From a virus, in the IMG/VR virus record IMGVR_UViG_3300042888_000548, positions 1 to 26,216 of that record: a stretch of 26,216 bases of DNA; one strand, given 5' to 3'. A model generated the notes under the pieces. That model saw nothing but the letters and a program-made list of their open reading frames with translations. It made no database searches and was not told the DNA's origin. Position numbers and translations under genes: made by a program. Of this stretch, positions 13,767 to 19,986 are shown piece by piece. Position 1 is the first letter of the stretch, and every line of letters starts with the position of its first letter.

Positions 13767-14636
13767 TTACTTTTGTGCTTCGCTTAGTACATCGTACATT
13801 TCAAATACGCCACCGTTGCGCTCATAAACTAACCCTGCATATAAATCGGCTTTCATGCCTTCGCCTAGTTTGTTTTGAGCTACACGTTCAGCCCATGTAA
13901 ACAATGCTTTGTCTACAGGATCGATCTGTTGTTGGCCACCGCTTTCTTGTACCAACTGTACCATCTGTTTGAAAGATAATTTTGTTTCTACACTTTCTTT
14001 TACAGGACGCTTTTTGCCTTTAGGCATCATTGCGCTTTCTGTTTTCTTACCAAAGTACTTGGCCTGCTTGTCGCTCATGCCTTTCTTGCCAGCTGGCTTG
14101 TCATCGCCTTTGTCAGCAGCAGCTTTTTTCATTGGCTCTTTCTTGTCGCCGTCTTTATCAACGTCCAAGAAGTCTGGCTTAGATCCTTCTGCCATCTTTT
14201 CTTTCTTAGCCATTTTCTTTTTCTTATCAGCAGCTTCTTCTTTCTTGGCTTCGACCATTTTCATGAACTTGCTTTTAAACTGAGGTTCTACACTTTCTTT
14301 CTTGGCTTTTTTCTTTGGCTTGTCATCTTCGTCATCAGCTTCTTTTTCTTCACTGCCGCCATAAGCCTTGCTGCTCTTATGAACAATACCTGTTTTTGTT
14401 TTTTCAACAGTCCCGGTAGCAATGTTTTTCTTATCGCCTACTTTCATGTCGTCTGCTTCTTTAACGTCTTCCTCAGCTTTCTTTTTAGCTTCGGCAACGT
14501 AAGTAGTACGGCCGCTTAGAACACGCAATTGTGCATCTTCATTTAATTGCACAGATTTTGGTAGTTCTGGTGCTTTTGGAGTATCGATCTTGCCGTCGAT
14601 ACTTTCTATCTTGCTGATTAACGATTTGAAGTCCAT
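13767..14636 (-). CDS. Lys/Glu/Ala-rich putative head-internal (core) protein
   Basis: 289 aa. Residues from about 45 to 210 are low-complexity, dominated by Lys, Glu, Asp and Ala. Within lies P-D-F-L-D-V-D-K-D-G-D-K-K-E-P-M-K-K-A, a D-x-D-x-D-G calcium-loop-like block common in phage virion proteins. Two similar segments (S-V-E...F-K-S-K-F-M-K-M-V-E and S-V-E-T-K-L-S-F-K-Q-M-V-Q-L-V-Q-E) flank the middle. The C-terminus D-V-L-S-E-A-Q-K contains an L-x-E/A site of the kind cut by T4-type prohead protease. I chose the ATG at 14636, 8 nt from AGGA; the ATG at 14642 is only 2 nt away. A late box lies upstream. Scaffold or packaged internal protein; virion place inferred. Confidence 0.7.
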   Translation of the reverse strand: MDFKSLISKIESIDGKIDTPKAPELPKSVQLNEDAQLRVLSGRTTYVAEAKKKAEEDVKEADDMKVGDKKNIATGTVEKTKTGIVHKSSKAYGGSEEKEADDEDDKPKKKAKKESVEPQFKSKFMKMVEAKKEEAADKKKKMAKKEKMAEGSKPDFLDVDKDGDKKEPMKKAAADKGDDKPAGKKGMSDKQAKYFGKKTESAMMPKGKKRPVKESVETKLSFKQMVQLVQESGGQQQIDPVDKALFTWAERVAQNKLGEGMKADLYAGLVYERNGGVFEMYDVLSEAQK

Positions 14637-14662
14637 GGTCACATTCCTAAAAGTGTATTATG

Positions 14663-14670
14663 TATTTATC
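14663..14670 (-). promoter_or_regulatory. T4-type late promoter box GATAAATA
   Basis: GATAAATA on the minus strand, one base from the T4 late consensus TATAAATA. The expected start lies near 14657, leaving room for the TAGGA ribosome site before the ATG at 14636. It overlaps the stop region of the preceding 61-aa gene. Placement fits late expression of the Lys-rich head protein. Confidence 0.7.
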
Positions 14671-14851
14671 TTTTTACTAAAGAGCCGCCAGTTAACAGAT
14701 TAGTTCCTTTAAGATCTAATGCGTTTTTTGCGGTTCCGTCTTTGTTTTTTGCCGTTTTTCCGGGTTTATTTTTGTATACAGCACCTATAGCGACATTACC
14801 AGCACTGGTAGCGCCTGCTGTTGCCGATTCTAGAATTTCTGATATTCTCAT
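14666..14851 (-). CDS. Small basic protein with head-targeting-like N-terminus
   Basis: 61 aa. Begins MRISEILESATAGATSAGNV, then a Lys/Asn/Gly-rich basic tail. The start MRISEIL belongs with the similar starts of neighbouring genes (MRASEFV, MRAKDFV, MLLREMF), which look like T4 capsid-targeting peptides; I-L-E-S would fit prohead-protease cleavage after Glu. The ATG at 14851 replaces a GTG at 14875 that would overlap the upstream gene. No ribosome site is visible; AATAAATA lies just upstream. Confidence 0.6.
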   Translation of the reverse strand: MRISEILESATAGATSAGNVAIGAVYKNKPGKTAKNKDGTAKNALDLKGTNLLTGGSLVKR

Positions 14852-14855
14852 ACTA

Positions 14856-15194
14856 TTATTTATTCTTTTTAGCACGGCCCGCTTTCATGTTAGCTAACCA
14901 ATGTGCCATGCGAGCTTTTTCGCCTGTGCTGCTTTTAGCAGTTTTTCTTAGGCTGCTAACACTGGCCTTGGTATTAACACCACTACGCTTTGCCAGTCCT
15001 TTGCGTCCGGGCTTTTTACCATCCGCAAAATTTTCATGCTCGATACTTTCCCCACCACCGTCTCCGCCTGCGGATCCGCCGTCACCACTATATCCAGCAT
15101 AGTATCCGTAGCCGCCGTAAGGACCCGGGCCGTAGGCAGCCCATCGAGGCCTACGCTTACGGCGTTTTTCTACAACAAATTCACTTGCTCTCAT
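14856..15194 (-). CDS. Gly/Tyr-rich basic phage protein, putative virion-internal
   Basis: 112 aa. N-terminus MRASEFVVEKRRKRRPRW, then a Gly/Tyr/Ser-rich low-complexity stretch (20-50), then a conserved basic module of roughly residues 56-110 containing D-G-K-K-P-G-R-K-G-L-A-K-R-S-G-V-N and M-A-H-W-L-A-N-M-K-A-G-R-A-K-K. I recall this last module from many phages, often beside head genes. The strong positive charge suits DNA contact in the capsid. Overlaps the secreted-peptide gene by 14 nt. Confidence 0.65.
   Translation of the reverse strand: MRASEFVVEKRRKRRPRWAAYGPGPYGGYGYYAGYSGDGGSAGGDGGGESIEHENFADGKKPGRKGLAKRSGVNTKASVSSLRKTAKSSTGEKARMAHWLANMKAGRAKKNK
14857..14864 (-). promoter_or_regulatory. 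Possible late promoter box AATAAATA
   Basis: AATAAATA on the minus strand overlaps the TAA stop of the 112-aa gene. If used like a T4 late promoter, transcription would begin at about 14851, the A of the next ATG, making a leaderless message. The gene has no visible Shine-Dalgarno, which fits, but A/T-rich stop contexts produce this octamer by chance. Confidence 0.35.
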
Positions 15195-15360
15195 CTAGAT
15201 TTCCTGGAGGGCAACAGAACCTAGGATCGCACCAATCATATTGTGGATCATAGTCTTGTCCGACATATCCAGCATAGGCTAGGCTCATGCTGATGCCATA
15301 AATTGCTAAACCTGTGATAAATTTATTACACAGGGCTGTAAGGGTTCTTTGGAGTGTCAT
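15181..15360 (-). CDS. 59-aa secreted Cys-containing peptide
   Basis: Short gene in an apparently empty stretch. Residues 1-30 look like a signal peptide: a positive start, then LAIYGISMSLAYA with a signal-peptidase-I-like A-Y-A end. The mature part would be about 29 residues, GYVGQDYDPQYDWCDPRFCC and so on, acidic and with three Cys. GAGG lies 9 nt before the ATG. The stop overlaps the start of the next gene by 14 nt. No family known; periplasmic location inferred. Confidence 0.55.
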   Translation of the reverse strand: MTLQRTLTALCNKFITGLAIYGISMSLAYAGYVGQDYDPQYDWCDPRFCCPPGNLDESK

Positions 15361-15403
15361 AACCGTCGTCCTCTGGATATACTGGGTAATTGTTTGGGTT
15401 CAT
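15326..15403 (-). CDS. Possible 25-aa peptide coupled to the Fe-S carrier gene
   Basis: Starts at an ATGA overlap with the stop of the A-type carrier and runs [20 protein letters not shown] before ending P-Y-S-P-V. It overlaps the secreted-peptide gene by 35 nt in another frame. Pro/Tyr/Asp-rich, no domain. The ATGA junction is like many real ones in this genome, but at this length chance is possible; it could simply keep ribosomes moving to the next start. Confidence 0.4.
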   Translation of the reverse strand: MNPNNYPVYPEDDGYDTPKNPYSPV

Positions 15404-15726
15404 ACTGAAAAGCTACTGCCGCAGCCGCAGGTTGATTGTGCATTAGGATTAGTAATAACAAACTGACTGCCCATTGCTTCTTCTTTGTAATCAATAACAG
15501 CACCTTGTAGATACTGCATACTCATTGCATCGACAAACACATTGTATTGTTCGTTGATAGGAAATTCAAAATCGTCTTCGTTCTTTGTTTCGTCGAAGGT
15601 AAAGCCATAGCTGAAACCACTGCACCCGCCACCTTGTACAAATGTGCGTAATGCCAGCTTGGGATTATTCTCTTCTAGCAATAGATCCATTATTTTAGAT
15701 TTTGCTGATTCTGTTATCTCGACCAT
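15400..15726 (-). CDS. A-type iron-sulfur cluster carrier (IscA/ErpA/HesB family)
   Basis: 108 aa, the family's usual length. The three invariant cysteines are all present: Cys35 in [11 protein letters not shown], and Cys100 and Cys102 in T-C-G-C-G-S-S-F at the C-terminus. These bind iron or a 2Fe-2S/4Fe-4S cluster and pass it to apo-proteins. AGGA is 8 nt before the ATG. It sits among probable head-internal genes, downstream of a late promoter, so it may act late in infection or be packaged. Proteins of this family are known auxiliary genes of marine phages. Which host or phage Fe-S target it serves is unknown. Confidence 0.92.
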   Translation of the reverse strand: MVEITESAKSKIMDLLLEENNPKLALRTFVQGGGCSGFSYGFTFDETKNEDDFEFPINEQYNVFVDAMSMQYLQGAVIDYKEEAMGSQFVITNPNAQSTCGCGSSFSV

Positions 15727-15728
15727 TT

Positions 15729-15935
15729 TTACTTTCCTACAGGTTTTTCACCAGTTAAGTATGGTTTACTAAACCACAGTTGAAACCATTCATCAGTGCC
15801 TGGTTTAATATTATGTTTTTTCATAAGTTCACCTTTTTCATTTCCGGTAATACTTATGTTGCTGCCACCATACGGCTGATAGCCTCGAAATTCGTTAATA
15901 CCTGCAAGTTTTTTAATTTCGTCTAATTCGTCCAT
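15729..15935 (-). CDS. Small conserved phage protein with LAGI-type N-terminus
   Basis: 68 aa. It opens [16 protein letters not shown], a helix found at the start of many marine phage proteins of this neighbourhood (memory), and ends with a conserved block, [20 protein letters not shown]. Possibly a virion-internal protein whose N-terminal helix is a targeting segment like those of its neighbours. No clear ribosome site; the gap to the upstream stop is 8 nt. Confidence 0.6.
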   Translation of the reverse strand: MDELDEIKKLAGINEFRGYQPYGGSNISITGNEKGELMKKHNIKPGTDEWFQLWFSKPYLTGEKPVGK

Positions 15936-15943
15936 GATATTTT

Positions 15944-16120
15944 TTATTTTGAATTAGTATCTTGCTCTACATCTTCTTCAAACTGTTTCTGCTTGTGCTT
16001 GACATTGCCTTGTTTCTCTGCACGTTTTTTATCTTTGTGTGCGCCAGCACCTGCAGTCTTTTGATTCTTGGCTACAAAATTACGAGGTTTACTAGGCGGT
16101 ACAAAATCTTTTGCTCTCAT
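15944..16120 (-). CDS. 58-aa very basic protein with head-targeting-like N-terminus
   Basis: A gene hidden behind the end of the nucleotidyltransferase fusion, starting by an ATGA overlap at 16120. The sequence begins MRAKDFVPPSKPRNFVAKNQ and continues K-T-A-G-A-G-A-H-K-D-K-K-R-A-E-K-Q-G-N-V-K-H-K, a Lys/His-rich block I recall in other phage proteins, then an acidic end. Roughly one third Lys, Arg and His, so nucleic-acid contact is likely. Its start resembles MRASEFV of the gene at 15194. Confidence 0.7.
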   Translation of the reverse strand: MRAKDFVPPSKPRNFVAKNQKTAGAGAHKDKKRAEKQGNVKHKQKQFEEDVEQDTNSK

Positions 16121-17433
16121 ACAGTGATACCTCTTGACCTAATGCCACCTTTGCTTTTTATTTTACCTAGTTCTTCTAGAGCGTGGCGAATCTGTTCCAT
16201 ATTCATTTTTAGTTCGTCAAACTGACGAGCCATTAGTTGCCACTCGCCCGGACTGGCATTCTCAGCTCGACTGGCTAGATCTTTTAGTTGTCCGGCCGCA
16301 CGTAGCATGCGATACTTTAATTTAGCAGGATTGGCTTTATCATGACTGTGAATCATTGGATCCATTGGATCTGCTGGATCCATCTCGATAGGTGCTTCTG
16401 AAACACTTTCATTACGTCTTTTAGCTAATTCTTTTTTAGCATCGTCTTTATCGACCATAGGTCTCGGATGCTCGCCTGCTGCAACTTTTTGCAGATACGA
16501 TGTACTAAAATTACTTAGGTCTGGTGAATTCTTAGCAGGAGTTTTATCTAAATAGTCATTGTCTTTAGGTTTTACACGTTCAAGATTAAAATTGTAATAT
16601 TTTATACCTTTAGATTTTAAAAACTTTTCAAGAGCTTCTGAAGCTTCTCCTGGAGACTTATATGTTGTTCCTAAATTAATATCTTTGGTTATTTCTTTAC
16701 CGTCAACTTTAAACGTAACGTGTGCAACAATATCTGGAAGAAAGTCTTCGCCTGAACTTTGAGCGTAAGCCCCACCGCCACCTAGTGCAGCAGCACCTGC
16801 TAATGCAGCACCTGCAATTTTACTTTTCCACCCTTCTTCTACTTCTTCCTTAATGCCCATACCATTTCTCACAGCAGTGAACAACGGTTTGGCCAACTCT
16901 CCTGCGCCAGTGGCTTCTTGAAATCCTTCGAAATCATTATTCGCAGCGGCTGCTCTTGCACCGCTGGCACTGACACCTGCTACACCTTCGGCTCCGTCTT
17001 CACGGTCTCCACTGCTGGCAAAATCAATAACATCAAATTTATAGAACCCGTGTGCTTTGCCTTCTACACCGTTGTACTGTGTAAGAAGACTTTTCATATC
17101 TTCTAAACGATCCGACCCTGCTACAAATGTCACAGCGTTGTATCCCTGTTCGTGCAGATAGCTGGCTACTTTACCAATGGTGTTTAGTGCTGCATTCTCT
17201 ACTACATCCTTGGCGTACTGAGGAAACATTTCCTTAATGAATTTGATCTTAGTCACATAGTCCAGGGGATTTTTCTTTTTGTCTTGACTTTGACTGACAA
17301 AAATCTTCATTTCGCCACCTTGGCTTTTCATAGTATCTAATACCTGCTTGTGACCAATCGTAGGAGGATTCATTCTGCCAAAACAGAATGTCACATGCTT
17401 GGTTCCGTCTTCGAACAGTTGTTTTAACAGCAT
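16117..17433 (-). CDS. Nucleotidyltransferase (HxGH superfamily) fused to C-terminal phage domains
   Basis: 438 aa. Residues 12-175 are a cytidylyltransferase/NMN adenylyltransferase-like domain: FGRMNPPTIGH (18-28, a T-x-G-H form of the H-x-G-H motif), V-A-G-S-D-R (104-109), and V-S-A-S-G-A-R (154-160), the usual S-x-x-x-x-R partner. Such domains attach a nucleotide to a phosphate group (NAD or related synthesis). After it come a hydrophobic Ala/Gly segment (204-224), a small beta domain, and a helical end. The start MLLKQLFEDG resembles MLLREMF of the gene before and the T4 Alt N-terminus, so the enzyme may be packaged in the head. Start and stop both overlap neighbours. Confidence 0.75.
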   Translation of the reverse strand: MLLKQLFEDGTKHVTFCFGRMNPPTIGHKQVLDTMKSQGGEMKIFVSQSQDKKKNPLDYVTKIKFIKEMFPQYAKDVVENAALNTIGKVASYLHEQGYNAVTFVAGSDRLEDMKSLLTQYNGVEGKAHGFYKFDVIDFASSGDREDGAEGVAGVSASGARAAAANNDFEGFQEATGAGELAKPLFTAVRNGMGIKEEVEEGWKSKIAGAALAGAAALGGGGAYAQSSGEDFLPDIVAHVTFKVDGKEITKDINLGTTYKSPGEASEALEKFLKSKGIKYYNFNLERVKPKDNDYLDKTPAKNSPDLSNFSTSYLQKVAAGEHPRPMVDKDDAKKELAKRRNESVSEAPIEMDPADPMDPMIHSHDKANPAKLKYRMLRAAGQLKDLASRAENASPGEWQLMARQFDELKMNMEQIRHALEELGKIKSKGGIRSRGITV

Positions 17434-17768
17434 CAGTCGTAGTCGCCTTTTTCAATGTGACGTTCTTGCTCTTCAGCAATGCGTTTGGCTAAGTCTATGA
17501 GTTTATCTTTGGGGAATTTCTTATCTGCATCGTCTATGTCGAATTGATCACAATAGTGACTCATGCATTGTTCTAGTGGGCGGATATAAACTTTGAATAC
17601 ATTGGGATTGCCGCGGTGTTCACGATGGCGTTTCACAGCAGGAAAGAAATATTGATCTAACATTTTTGAATCGTTGTCGATGAAAAATTTTAGATCGTCT
17701 AAGTAATCAATTTCTTGCTGGTCGTCTTTGGGTGCGCCAATAGGCGAAAACATTTCTCTTAACAGCAT
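17433..17768 (-). CDS. Conserved phage protein, putative head-associated
   Basis: 111 aa, soluble and helical. N-terminus MLLREMFSPIG, then I-D-Y-L-D-D-L-K-F-F-I-D-N-D-S-K and Y-F-F-P-A-V-K-R-H-R-E-H, blocks I remember in small proteins of marine myophages near head genes. TAATG at its start and TGATG at its end tie it to both neighbours. No enzyme motif. Confidence 0.65.
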   Translation of the reverse strand: MLLREMFSPIGAPKDDQQEIDYLDDLKFFIDNDSKMLDQYFFPAVKRHREHRGNPNVFKVYIRPLEQCMSHYCDQFDIDDADKKFPKDKLIDLAKRIAEEQERHIEKGDYD

Positions 17769-18889
17769 TACCAGCTCCTACAAGACCAGTATCTGGCTTT
17801 ATGACGAGGTCCCGGATTAGCACAATTATGTCTAGCACGGAATGATTTTCTACGTGCTGGATTGGATTTTTTAATGCGCATCTTCTTGTCGCCAAAATTT
17901 ACTTTGACAACACGGCCTTGCGGATTCTTTACATATACTTTTGACTTCTTAACATCGCCGGCCATTTTTTTGCCTAGCTGTACTTTACGTCCTTGATACT
18001 CTGCTTCGTCAGTTTGAATATCTTCGGCATACTTATTGGACTTCATATAGTCGCGAGCAGTGTCGATATAGTCTACAGCTAGAGTTATTTTTTTCTGAAC
18101 CCATTCTGGAAGATTTTCGTTGGCATCAAGTATCGAATATAGTTCTTCAGCGGCATCATCGATAGTACGTAATTGATCTTTGGCCATATCGCCTTCACGG
18201 TCATATTCACCGTAGTTTACGGGAGCTTCTGGATTTTCTGGACCATGGTCTTCATTCTTTTCTTTGTTGTGTTGCTTCCATGCTGTGGCATAAGCAATAC
18301 CTTTTTCTTTCTTGGTCAGTTGGCCATCGTCGGCATACCCTTTCTTGATGTGCCTGACCATGCGTTCTGCTTTATCCCCTGGAGGTGCTTTTTCGGATAT
18401 GTCTAAAGATTCACCTACTTTAACACAGTTGTCTACGGTCTTGCCACCTTTCTGTTTAGTGCCCATGCGCTTGTAACCTTTCCAGCAGGCCTTGCCATCA
18501 ACACCTTTTTGTTTTTCTTCGGTAACTATTTCACCTTCTAAAAAGGTCAGTCCTTCGTTGGTCAACATTTCCATTGCAGCATCATCTAGTTCAATCACAA
18601 TACCATCTTCTAGAATGTCTATGATTGTGGTAGAAATTTCGTGATCTTCGGAAAAACTAATGCCAAACTCGTCTCCAATTTCAAAAGATTCTGAAAATCC
18701 TTTGGCTTTGGCCTCTTTTTCAAGATCGGATTTGCGCTGTATAATTGCTTGTTTGATTTCTGGATCTTGAGAAGCAACGGGATCCATTTGCAAATCCTGA
18801 AGGGCTTTGCGTTTAGCCTGAAGGTCTTCAGGATTTTTTAATTCTGTTTCGCTTACGATAGCGTCTAACTTAGATAACAAGTCTCTCAT
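17768..18889 (-). CDS. Modular phage protein, putative head-internal/structural
   Basis: 373 aa, first gene of the late cluster. It reads as a string of modules that I recall from many phage virion proteins: ACWKGYKRMGTKQKGGKTVD (ending in a Cys-containing N-C-V-K-V), K-A-E-R-M-V-R-H-I-K-K-G-Y...K-K-E-K-G-I-A-Y-A-T-A-W-K, a helical L-P-E-W-V-Q-K-K-I-T-L-A-V-D-Y-I, and a basic, Cys-containing end around R-K-S-F-R-A-R-H-N-C...Y-W-S-C-R-S-W. The N-terminus MRDLLSKLDAIVSE could be a targeting peptide. GAGGA lies 5 nt before the ATG. Exact role unknown; not an enzyme as far as I can see. Confidence 0.65.
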   Translation of the reverse strand: MRDLLSKLDAIVSETELKNPEDLQAKRKALQDLQMDPVASQDPEIKQAIIQRKSDLEKEAKAKGFSESFEIGDEFGISFSEDHEISTTIIDILEDGIVIELDDAAMEMLTNEGLTFLEGEIVTEEKQKGVDGKACWKGYKRMGTKQKGGKTVDNCVKVGESLDISEKAPPGDKAERMVRHIKKGYADDGQLTKKEKGIAYATAWKQHNKEKNEDHGPENPEAPVNYGEYDREGDMAKDQLRTIDDAAEELYSILDANENLPEWVQKKITLAVDYIDTARDYMKSNKYAEDIQTDEAEYQGRKVQLGKKMAGDVKKSKVYVKNPQGRVVKVNFGDKKMRIKKSNPARRKSFRARHNCANPGPRHKARYWSCRSW

Positions 18890-18912
18890 AGTATTCCTCG
18901 GGAGGTCATACT
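18890..18912 (-). promoter_or_regulatory. Possible start-site hairpin that depends on the transcript 5' end
   Basis: In longer transcripts AGTAT (18912-18908) can pair with ATACT (18894-18890), and CCT inside with the AGG of the ribosome site, hiding it. A transcript begun at the late promoter would start near 18908 and lose most of the first arm. This recalls T4 genes whose early read-through message is kept untranslated. The stem is short and partly interrupted. Confidence 0.35.
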
Positions 18913-18913
18913 A

Positions 18914-18921
18914 TATTTATC
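18914..18921 (-). promoter_or_regulatory. T4-type late promoter box GATAAATA
   Basis: GATAAATA on the minus strand in the gap between the putative virion protein stop (18934) and the cluster's first ATG (18889). The expected start near 18908 leaves a short leader with GAGGA. Best-placed late box in the window; it would drive the whole 18889-13767 cluster. Confidence 0.75.
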
Positions 18922-18933
18922 GTCTCAAACAGT

Positions 18934-19299
18934 TTAGTGATTATATCGGATTTCGGTGATTGTGCCCTGTTCCAACTGATAAGCCACACGTATAAACACA
19001 AATTTACCAGTAAATGTGCAGGCAGCGTTGGAAGTGACAGGTGTGCTGTCTATAGCAGTTAACACAGTGTCTGAGCTGTCAAGAACCACATCAAACCAGT
19101 CGTTAATGCCAGGATTTAGGTCTAGAGTGGCCTGTACTTTGATACTGCCCTTGAAATTATTCAGTTCAAAGGTCATAGTATGCACACCGTTACCGTTTTT
19201 GTAGTAGCCTGCACCTATGTGTTTTTCGCCGTACTGCCATGTAGAGGGCTGACTGTCGTCGGTAATATTTGATAATAATACTATGGTTTCTCTGCTCAT
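18934..19299 (-). CDS. Putative virion structural protein
   Basis: 121 aa, beta-rich, no membrane segment or signal. Blocks F-K-G-S-I-K-V-Q-A-T-L and F-T-G-K-F-V-F-I-R-V-A-Y followed by G-T-I-T-E-I-R-Y-N-H are typical of a small beta-sandwich repeated in cyanophage virion proteins (memory). The ATG at 19299 is used here; a TTG one codon earlier is possible. No ribosome site is visible, and a GATAAATA box ends 4 nt upstream. Confidence 0.6.
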   Translation of the reverse strand: MSRETIVLLSNITDDSQPSTWQYGEKHIGAGYYKNGNGVHTMTFELNNFKGSIKVQATLDLNPGINDWFDVVLDSSDTVLTAIDSTPVTSNAACTFTGKFVFIRVAYQLEQGTITEIRYNH

Positions 19300-19302
19300 C
19301 AA

Positions 19303-19986
19303 CTATTTATCGCATACTATAAAGTTATATACTCTACCCACAACGTCAGCACCACGCAGTTTCATCATTAATAGTGTGGATTCGTCTTCAACCAATACAT
19401 ATCTACGGTCCCAATTCCAATCTGTGACTAAAAACCAACGTTCGATAGCAGGAGTACAGGTTATTCTAGGGGACTGAGATTTCAACCAGTTCAAGTACCT
19501 CTGTTTGCCTTCACGATCTTTAGACATTTTGTGAGGCAATAGATACACACGATACTGATATTTGCCTTTGGGTAGCTTATCTACAGTAATAGAGTTCTGT
19601 GAATCTTTAAGAATTTCTACATTCGCTGCACTAGGTTGAAATCGATGTACTAATTCTAGTTGACACTGTATAGATAATGTTTCATAAAAATCTACATCAT
19701 TTGTATAGATGTCTAGTCGGCTGCGTTCAATTCTAAGAGAATACGTGTCTTTGTCGTATGCTGCTAAAAACTCACAGAGATTAATAATAGCCTCTTTGTT
19801 AGCCACGGCTTTACGGTAACTTACAAAATATGCAGATTTATCTTCGTTGTAATGATTTAGCATTTCTGGAATGTCTTCTACAGCATATGTTCGTAACATC
19901 ACACAGCCGTCCAACGACAGACTGACTTTGTACAACCATTTACCGTAGAACTTACGATTCGTTAGTTTGGTCTTCTGCGATAACAT
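19303..19986 (-). CDS. Conserved phage protein, unknown function
   Basis: 227 aa, soluble, rich in Tyr, Trp and Arg. Recognisable runs are K-W-L-Y-K-V-S-L-S-L-D-G-C, YQYRVYLLPHKM (143-154) and R-Y-L-N-W-L-K-S-Q. It begins inside the last 35 nt of clpA (AAGG upstream) so it is translated from the DnaJ-ClpA message. An adaptor for the unfoldase is conceivable from position alone; nothing in the sequence shows it. No family recognised. Confidence 0.6.
   Translation of the reverse strand: MLSQKTKLTNRKFYGKWLYKVSLSLDGCVMLRTYAVEDIPEMLNHYNEDKSAYFVSYRKAVANKEAIINLCEFLAAYDKDTYSLRIERSRLDIYTNDVDFYETLSIQCQLELVHRFQPSAANVEILKDSQNSITVDKLPKGKYQYRVYLLPHKMSKDREGKQRYLNWLKSQSPRITCTPAIERWFLVTDWNWDRRYVLVEDESTLLMMKLRGADVVGRVYNFIVCDK
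19304..19311 (-). promoter_or_regulatory. Possible late promoter box GATAAATA
   Basis: The octamer covers the last codons and stop of the 227-aa gene (C-D-K-stop). A T4-like start would fall at about 19298, right at the next ATG (19299), which has no ribosome site. Either a leaderless late message or chance from coding sequence. Confidence 0.35.
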
